Assembly (NCBI GenBank): GCA_021323835.1
Contig: JAJPKI010000061.1
Coordinates: 1-10,076, forward strand
Source: Verrucomicrobiota bacterium
Lineage (GTDB): Bacteria; Verrucomicrobiota; Verrucomicrobiia; Limisphaerales; UBA11358
Direction of reading: 5' to 3'
DNA: 10,076 nt
Position numbers and translations under genes: made by a program. This document shows positions 6,056 to 10,076 of this stretch, piece by piece (positions within the stretch are counted from its first letter, which is position 1; every line of letters begins with the position of its first letter). The notes under the pieces are model-generated. The model searched no databases. It saw nothing but the letters and a program-made list of their open reading frames with translations, and was not told the origin of the DNA.

Positions 6056-7012
6056 ATGAAAAATTCACTCGAAACCAAGTTGGGCATTTTCGTGGCTGTC
6101 ACAATTCTCGCCGCGATTCTCGTCGTCGAGACCCTCGGCAATTTTAATTGGATGCGCGGTGGCTATCACATCAATGCGCTGTTCAATTCCGCGCAGGATT
6201 TGAAAGAAGGCAACGCCGTGAAAATGGCCGGCGTCGAAATCGGCCACGTGGAGAAAATCGAACTCGCCAACGACAGCCAAAAAGTCAAAGTCACGATGAA
6301 ATTAAATTCCGATACCATTGTGAAAACCGACAGCAAGGCGACGATTCGTTTCACCGGTTTAATGGGGCAAAATTTCGTGAACGTAACTTTTGGCGGGACG
6401 GATTCGCCCCGGGCCAGTGAAGGCACGACATTGCAGACCGAAGAGCAGCCGGATTTGAACGCGGTCATGGCCAAATTGGACGAAGCCGCCGCAGGCATTA
6501 AACGTTTCGGCGACACTTTCACCGGAATTAAAATAGACAACCTCGTCGGACCGCTCATTGATTTCGTGAAACAGAACGGTCCGCATATTGGCGGCGCGGT
6601 TTCAAACATCGAAAACATCACGGCGCAAATTTCCAGCGGGCAAGGCACCGTTGGAAAAATTATTTACGACCAGACGCTTTACAATTCCGCCATGGACACA
6701 GTTTCCAATTTGCAAGACACCGTTGCCGGCGCGCGAGGATTGATTACCGGCATCACCAACGGACAGGGCACGCTGGGAAAACTCGCGACGGATGACACGC
6801 TTTACAATTCCACAGCCGCTTCCATGACCAATCTCCAGCAGATTTTGATGAAAATAAACCAGGGACAAGGCACGGTGGGCAAATTAGTCAATGACCAGGA
6901 ATTTTACAAAAACGCAAAACTTTCGCTGCAAAAATTGGACAAAATGGCCGACAGCCTGGAAGACGAAGGACCGTTGAGCGTCGTCGGCACGATTGCGCAG
7001 AATTTATTTTAA
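6056..7012 (+). CDS. mlaD: MlaD-family MCE-domain substrate-binding protein with C-terminal repeats
   Basis: This is the membrane-anchored MCE protein of the Mla-type transporter. Residues 8-28 form a single N-terminal transmembrane helix and the rest is periplasmic. The MCE domain covers about 36-115, with the typical LKEGNAVKMAGVEIGHVEKI at 49-68 and FTGLMGQNFVNVTFGG at 99-114. The 318-residue length is far above E. coli MlaD (about 180) because of a C-terminal extension. That extension has three copies of a GQGTxGKL(x)nLYN-like motif, starting at residues 195, 236 and 270, in likely helical segments. Similar extensions occur in other long MCE proteins and may form a helical barrel or reach across the periplasm. 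The ATG lies 3 bp after mlaF, without a Shine-Dalgarno motif. Its stop TAA overlaps the metF stop on the other strand. Confidence 0.92.
   Translation: MKNSLETKLGIFVAVTILAAILVVETLGNFNWMRGGYHINALFNSAQDLKEGNAVKMAGVEIGHVEKIELANDSQKVKVTMKLNSDTIVKTDSKATIRFTGLMGQNFVNVTFGGTDSPRASEGTTLQTEEQPDLNAVMAKLDEAAAGIKRFGDTFTGIKIDNLVGPLIDFVKQNGPHIGGAVSNIENITAQISSGQGTVGKIIYDQTLYNSAMDTVSNLQDTVAGARGLITGITNGQGTLGKLATDDTLYNSTAASMTNLQQILMKINQGQGTVGKLVNDQEFYKNAKLSLQKLDKMADSLEDEGPLSVVGTIAQNLF
6638..6925 (+). repeat. Three protein-level GQGT repeats in mlaD
   Basis: GQGTVGK, GQGTLGK and GQGTVGK begin at MlaD residues 195, 236 and 270, each followed by an Asp-x-x-Leu/Phe-Tyr element (DQTLYN, DDTLYN, DQEFYK). Spacing is 41 then 34 residues; the first unit holds about seven additional residues (around VAGARGL). 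The repeat is stronger in protein than in DNA, suggesting old duplication kept by selection. Confidence 0.75.
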
Positions 7013-7896
7013 GCGAGCCGAAGGTTTTTCAAAATCTTCACCGTGGAATGCGCTTTATTTAGCGTATAAAAATGCAACCCGGGCACACCCGCGCGCAATA
7101 AATCTTCGCACTGGCGCGTTGCATATTCGATTCCAAATTCCGCGCAGGCTTCGTCGTCATTTGCCAATTCGTCCAGCTTCGCTCGCAACGATTGCGGAAC
7201 TTTCGCGCCGCACAATTGCGTGAACTTCGTGATTTGCGCCGCGCTCAAAATCGAAACAATTCCCGGCACGATCGGCACTTTCACGCCGAGCTTGCCGGCG
7301 ACGTAATCGCGAAATTCAAAAAAATCTGCATTGTTGAAAAACAATTGGGTTAAAATAAAATCCGCGCCTGCATCTACTTTTTCCTTCAAGCGCTGCCAGT
7401 CGTCGTGCTTGCCGATTTTGTTCGCGATGTGGCCCTCGGGAAATCCGGCTACGCCAATGGAAAAATTATTTTGCGCACGGATAAATTTGACCAGTTCTGA
7501 AGCAAATTCAAAACCGCCGGGAGTTTTTTTGAAATCGCCGCCGCCGGGCGGGTCGCCGCGCAATGCGAGAATATTTTTGCAACCGAGCAAGCGGATTTTT
7601 TCCAGCACCGCGCCAACTTCATCCCGCTTGTGATTGACGCATGTCAAATGCGCGAGCGCGGTCAATTTATGTTTCTGCTGAATCGCGTCAACGATGTGGA
7701 GCGTTTTGTCGCGCGTGCTGCCGCCGGCGCCGTAAGTGACCGAGCAAAAATCCGGTTTAGTTTGCGCGAGCGCGGGGATGTGTTTTTCCAAAAGCGCGCG
7801 GTCGCCTTCGTCTGTTTTCGGCGGGAAAAATTCAAACGAAACCACAGGCTTTTTGGCCGACAGCTTCGCCGCGTAAATATCGCGAATGAATTGCAC
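7009..7896 (-). CDS. metF: 5,10-methylenetetrahydrofolate reductase (MetF)
   Basis: This cytoplasmic FAD enzyme reduces 5,10-methylenetetrahydrofolate to 5-methyltetrahydrofolate, the methyl donor for methionine synthesis. The 295-residue length matches E. coli MetF. Key elements are SFEFFPP with Glu22 (catalytic acid position), SVTYGAGGS at 52-60, LRGDPP with Asp115 at the folate/FAD contact position, GVAGFPEGH at 148-156, LTQLFF with Gln184, and the C-terminal HFYTLN. The start is GTG at 7896-7894; an in-frame TAG lies four codons upstream, so no longer start is possible. No Shine-Dalgarno motif or SAM/cobalamin riboswitch is visible in the 110-bp gap to the divergent permease. It is unrelated in function to its envelope-gene neighbours. 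Its stop is interleaved with the mlaD stop. Confidence 0.96.
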   Translation of the reverse strand: MQFIRDIYAAKLSAKKPVVSFEFFPPKTDEGDRALLEKHIPALAQTKPDFCSVTYGAGGSTRDKTLHIVDAIQQKHKLTALAHLTCVNHKRDEVGAVLEKIRLLGCKNILALRGDPPGGGDFKKTPGGFEFASELVKFIRAQNNFSIGVAGFPEGHIANKIGKHDDWQRLKEKVDAGADFILTQLFFNNADFFEFRDYVAGKLGVKVPIVPGIVSILSAAQITKFTQLCGAKVPQSLRAKLDELANDDEACAEFGIEYATRQCEDLLRAGVPGLHFYTLNKAHSTVKILKNLRLA

Positions 7897-8006
7897 GTTT
7901 GTATTCTATCGGTGCAGCGAGCGTCCCCGCGAGCCGAAAATCAAACGCAGGTCGGCGCCGCGAACAAATCTTGCTCCAATCGCGTCGCGCAAGATACGCT
8001 TGGGCG
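7897..8006. promoter_or_regulatory. Divergent metF / LptF-G-family permease intergenic region
   Basis: This 110-bp gap separates the divergent starts of metF and the permease gene and so must hold promoters for both, by layout. On the minus strand TAGAAT (7908-7903) is one base off a -10 hexamer but has no -35 partner and would leave almost no leader. An inverted repeat lies at 7968-7995. The + strand frame is open through the gap from a TTG at 7899, but those codons look unlike a permease N-terminus. Confidence 0.4.
7968..7995 (+). repeat. Inverted repeat in the permease leader
   Basis: ATCTTGC (7968-7974) and GCAAGAT (7989-7995) are perfect 7-bp arms with a 14-base spacer, ending 11 bases before the ATG at 8007. 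This could be an operator or a leader hairpin near the ribosome entry site; chance occurrence is possible. Confidence 0.35.
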
Positions 8007-9101
8007 ATGCGGTTGCTTGACCGATATTTGCTACGCGAATTGCTTGCGCCCTTGGCTTATTGCTTTGTGGGCATTCAAGCATTCGTGATTGTTTTCACTG
8101 TGTTCACCGATTTGCAAAAATTGCAGGACAGCAAATTGCATTTCGTGGACACGGTGGAATACGCGTTCGCGGCCAGCGCGGATTTTTTGCCGATTGTCAT
8201 GCCGCTGTCGCTGCTGCTGGGATTGCTGGTCACCTTGACGTATCACGCGCGCCACAATGAAATCACCGCCATGCGCGCAGCGGGCATGAGTTTATGGCGC
8301 ATTTGCACGCCGTATTTTATGGTTGGAATTTTTGCGAGCGTGCTTTTATTCGCCTTGAACGAATTAATTGTGCCTCGCGGTGAAGATTTTGCGGACAAAA
8401 TTTTAAATCGCTACATCAAGCAGTCGGACATTGTGGCCGGACAAAAGGAAATGCTTGGTTTCCAAAACGACCGCGCGCGGCGGACCTGGTTTTTTGAGAA
8501 ATTTAATTTTGGCGCGCAAAAATTGACCGATGTCACCGTCGTTGATTTAAACGGCGGTCTAAAATTAAACGCCAGTTATGCCGTTCGCACGAACGGGGTT
8601 TGGACTTTTTTCAATGTCAGGGAAGATGTCCGGCCACAACCGGGTGAGCCTTTTGCACCGTTGTTGCAAACAAATGTTTTGGCTATGCCGGAATTTTCCG
8701 AAGAGCCGCGTGAAATGCGCATTGAATTGCGTATCGCCCAGTATGAATCAGAAAAATCCCGAAAGAAAATGGTGCCGTTGCGCGACATTTTCGATTACTT
8801 GCGATTGCGTTCGGGCGTGGAATCGGCCTGGTTGCAAACACAACTGCACCAGCATTTCGCCGCCCCGTTGACGTGCATCGTCGTCGTGCTCATCGCCATT
8901 CCCTTTGGCGCGGCGTCCGGCCGGCGCAATTTGTTTTTCGGAGTCGCCGGCAGCATTTTCATTTGCTTCGCTTATTTCACTATTCAACAAATCAGTTTTG
9001 CATTGGGCATCGGCGGCCATTTGCCGGGCTGGCTGGCCGCGTGGCTGCCGAATTTCATTTTTGGCGCCACGGGAATTTTTCTGACGATGCGCGTGCGATA
9101 A
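8007..9101 (+). CDS. LptF/LptG-family permease (YjgP/YjgQ)
   Basis: The product is an inner-membrane permease subunit of the lipopolysaccharide exporter, where LptF and LptG pair with the ATPase LptB to extract LPS toward LptC. From ATG 8007 the protein has 364 residues, matching E. coli LptF (366) and LptG (360); the open frame reaches back to TTG 7899, but that would add 36 Arg-rich residues the family lacks. Helices lie about 12-34, 60-80, 99-121, 283-300, 308-330 and 340-361. Residues NEITAMRAAGMS at 84-95 form the coupling helix that contacts LptB, and 122-255 is the periplasmic jellyroll domain. HFAAPLTCIVVVLIAIPFG at 283-301 is the typical fourth helix. I cannot decide between LptF and LptG from sequence alone. 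A GAF gene follows after 4 bp, so the two probably share a transcript. Confidence 0.92.
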   Translation: MRLLDRYLLRELLAPLAYCFVGIQAFVIVFTVFTDLQKLQDSKLHFVDTVEYAFAASADFLPIVMPLSLLLGLLVTLTYHARHNEITAMRAAGMSLWRICTPYFMVGIFASVLLFALNELIVPRGEDFADKILNRYIKQSDIVAGQKEMLGFQNDRARRTWFFEKFNFGAQKLTDVTVVDLNGGLKLNASYAVRTNGVWTFFNVREDVRPQPGEPFAPLLQTNVLAMPEFSEEPREMRIELRIAQYESEKSRKKMVPLRDIFDYLRLRSGVESAWLQTQLHQHFAAPLTCIVVVLIAIPFGAASGRRNLFFGVAGSIFICFAYFTIQQISFALGIGGHLPGWLAAWLPNFIFGATGIFLTMRVR

Positions 9102-9105
9102 TTCG

Positions 9106-10076
9106 ATGAGCGACGAATTGCAAAAATTAAAATCGCGGCACGAGCGATTGCAATTGCTCTACCAGGTGAGCAACGTCATTCACTCGACGCTCGAACCGCA
9201 GGAAGCGCTGCAATTGATCGTGCGTGAAGCCGTGCGGTTGATGAATGCATCGAGCGGCTCGGTCGTGTTGATAAATCCCACAACGCATTTTTTGGAAATT
9301 CACGCGGCGGAGAATTTGCCGGCAGCGGCGATGAAATTGAAATTGCGCGTTGGCGAAGGCATCACCGGCTGGGTCGCGCGCCACGGCAAACCGGCGCGCG
9401 TCGGAAATGTCATTCATGACCCGCGTTACATCGTCGCGCGGCGCGGCGTGAAATCGGAATTGGCCGTGCCGCTGGAAGTGAACGGCGAAACGCGCGGCGT
9501 GATTAATGTGGATTCCGACCGCGCCGATGCGTTTAGCGCGGAAGACCAGGAACTGCTTCAGGAACTTGCGATTCAAGCGGCGAAAGTCATTCAAAACACA
9601 TGGCTTTACGAGCAATTGCGGTTGAAAGCAAAATTATTCGAATCGCTCGCAGCGGTCAGTCGCGCAATTAATTCGACGTTGAATTTGGACGAAGCGTTGC
9701 GCGCCATCACGCGCGAGGCATGCGAATTGATGCGCGGGCGCATGTGCTCGCTAATGATGCTGGATGAAACGCGCGAATGGCTTGATTTGCGCGCGAGTCA
9801 TGGCGCGGGTGAAATGTATTTGACGAAACCGCGGTTGAGCGTCGGCGAAAGCGCGCTCGGCGCGGTCGTGCGATTGAAGAAACCGTTGCAATTGGAAAAT
9901 GTGCAAACGTCGAGCCGCTATCAAAATGTTGAGGTCGCGCGACGCGAAGGATTGATTTCATTGTTGAGCGTGCCATTGATTTTTGCCGGACAAGCCATCG
10001 GCACTTTGAGCGTCTACACCGCGCATCCATATCATTTTTCAAATGAAGAAATTCGCATCTTGAGCGCGCTGGCGGA
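9106..10076 (+). CDS. Tandem-GAF-domain sensor/signalling protein, partial (runs off window)
   Basis: The frame is open from ATG 9106 to the window end (323 codons), so only the N-terminal part is seen. A short coiled-coil-like lead (residues 1-20) precedes two GAF domains. The first spans about 25-165, with GEGITGWVA at 83-91, DPRY at 105-108, SELAVPL at 117-123 and GVINVDS at 131-137. The second spans about 181-323, with GESALGAVV at 247-255, SLLSVPL at 285-291 and GTLSVYT at 299-305. GAF domains bind small ligands or sense redox or light state; the ligand here is unknown. The missing C-terminus may be a histidine kinase, GGDEF, HD or PP2C phosphatase domain. The ATG lies 4 bp after the permease stop, so it is probably translated from the same mRNA. 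Confidence 0.9.
   Translation, partial: MSDELQKLKSRHERLQLLYQVSNVIHSTLEPQEALQLIVREAVRLMNASSGSVVLINPTTHFLEIHAAENLPAAAMKLKLRVGEGITGWVARHGKPARVGNVIHDPRYIVARRGVKSELAVPLEVNGETRGVINVDSDRADAFSAEDQELLQELAIQAAKVIQNTWLYEQLRLKAKLFESLAAVSRAINSTLNLDEALRAITREACELMRGRMCSLMMLDETREWLDLRASHGAGEMYLTKPRLSVGESALGAVVRLKKPLQLENVQTSSRYQNVEVARREGLISLLSVPLIFAGQAIGTLSVYTAHPYHFSNEEIRILSALA

Noticed and set aside
7903..7908. TAGAAT as a metF -10 box on the minus strand
   Set aside because: No -35 hexamer at the right distance, and it would sit only six bases before the start codon.
7630..8088. Plus-strand open frame (152 codons) opposite the metF start
   Set aside because: It overlaps conserved MetF motifs on the other strand and the permease N-terminus in another frame; composition is Arg/Ala-rich and not protein-like.
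9127..9615. Minus-strand open frame (162 codons)
   Set aside because: It is the shadow of the first GAF domain, whose motifs are clear on the plus strand.
1..10076. tRNA, rRNA, CRISPR array, insertion sequence or transposase, phage attachment site
   Set aside because: I looked and saw no spaced DNA direct repeats, no transposase motifs, no terminal inverted repeats and no cloverleaf or rRNA-like stretches; the space is almost fully used by coding genes.

Overview
The window reads as a bacterial chromosome segment from a Gram-negative-type (diderm) organism. It carries MlaEFD lipid-transport genes and an LptF/LptG-type permease, both of which imply an outer membrane. Coding is dense, with AT-rich codons such as AAA, GAA, TTT and ATT mixed with GC-rich ones such as GCG, CGC and GGC. 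Starts have almost no Shine-Dalgarno motif. My best guess is a member of the Verrucomicrobiota (Pedosphaera/Limisphaerales-like), but this rests on style and protein character, not on a marker gene.

Layout. Bases 1-75 hold the probable tail of an unidentified upstream gene. Bases 76-2907 encode a large HpnN-like/MMPL RND transporter, split by a single in-frame TAA at 1261-1263; the rest of the frame is intact. Bases 2908-3037 are a non-coding, AT-rich gap with inverted and direct repeats just before the next gene. Bases 3038-7012 form a tight four-gene block: a secreted protein made of about 21 short aromatic/proline repeats, then mlaE, mlaF and mlaD (gaps of 7 bp, -4 bp and 3 bp). On the opposite strand, metF (7009-7896) converges on mlaD so closely that both stop codons share TTAA. 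Diverging from metF, 8007-9101 encodes an LptF/LptG-family permease. It is followed 4 bp later by a tandem-GAF protein that runs off the window end.

Functional reading. Three of the loci (HpnN-like RND transporter, MlaEFD-type importer/exporter, LptF/G permease) belong to families that move lipids or lipopolysaccharide across the envelope. The main novelty candidate is the repeat protein at 3038-4546. It has a signal peptide, an approximately 19-residue beta-strand-like period, and a position as first gene of the mla operon where no MlaA, MlaB or MlaC is visible. The second point of interest is the nonsense codon in the RND gene. metF is ordinary housekeeping, and the GAF protein is the start of an unidentified signalling protein.
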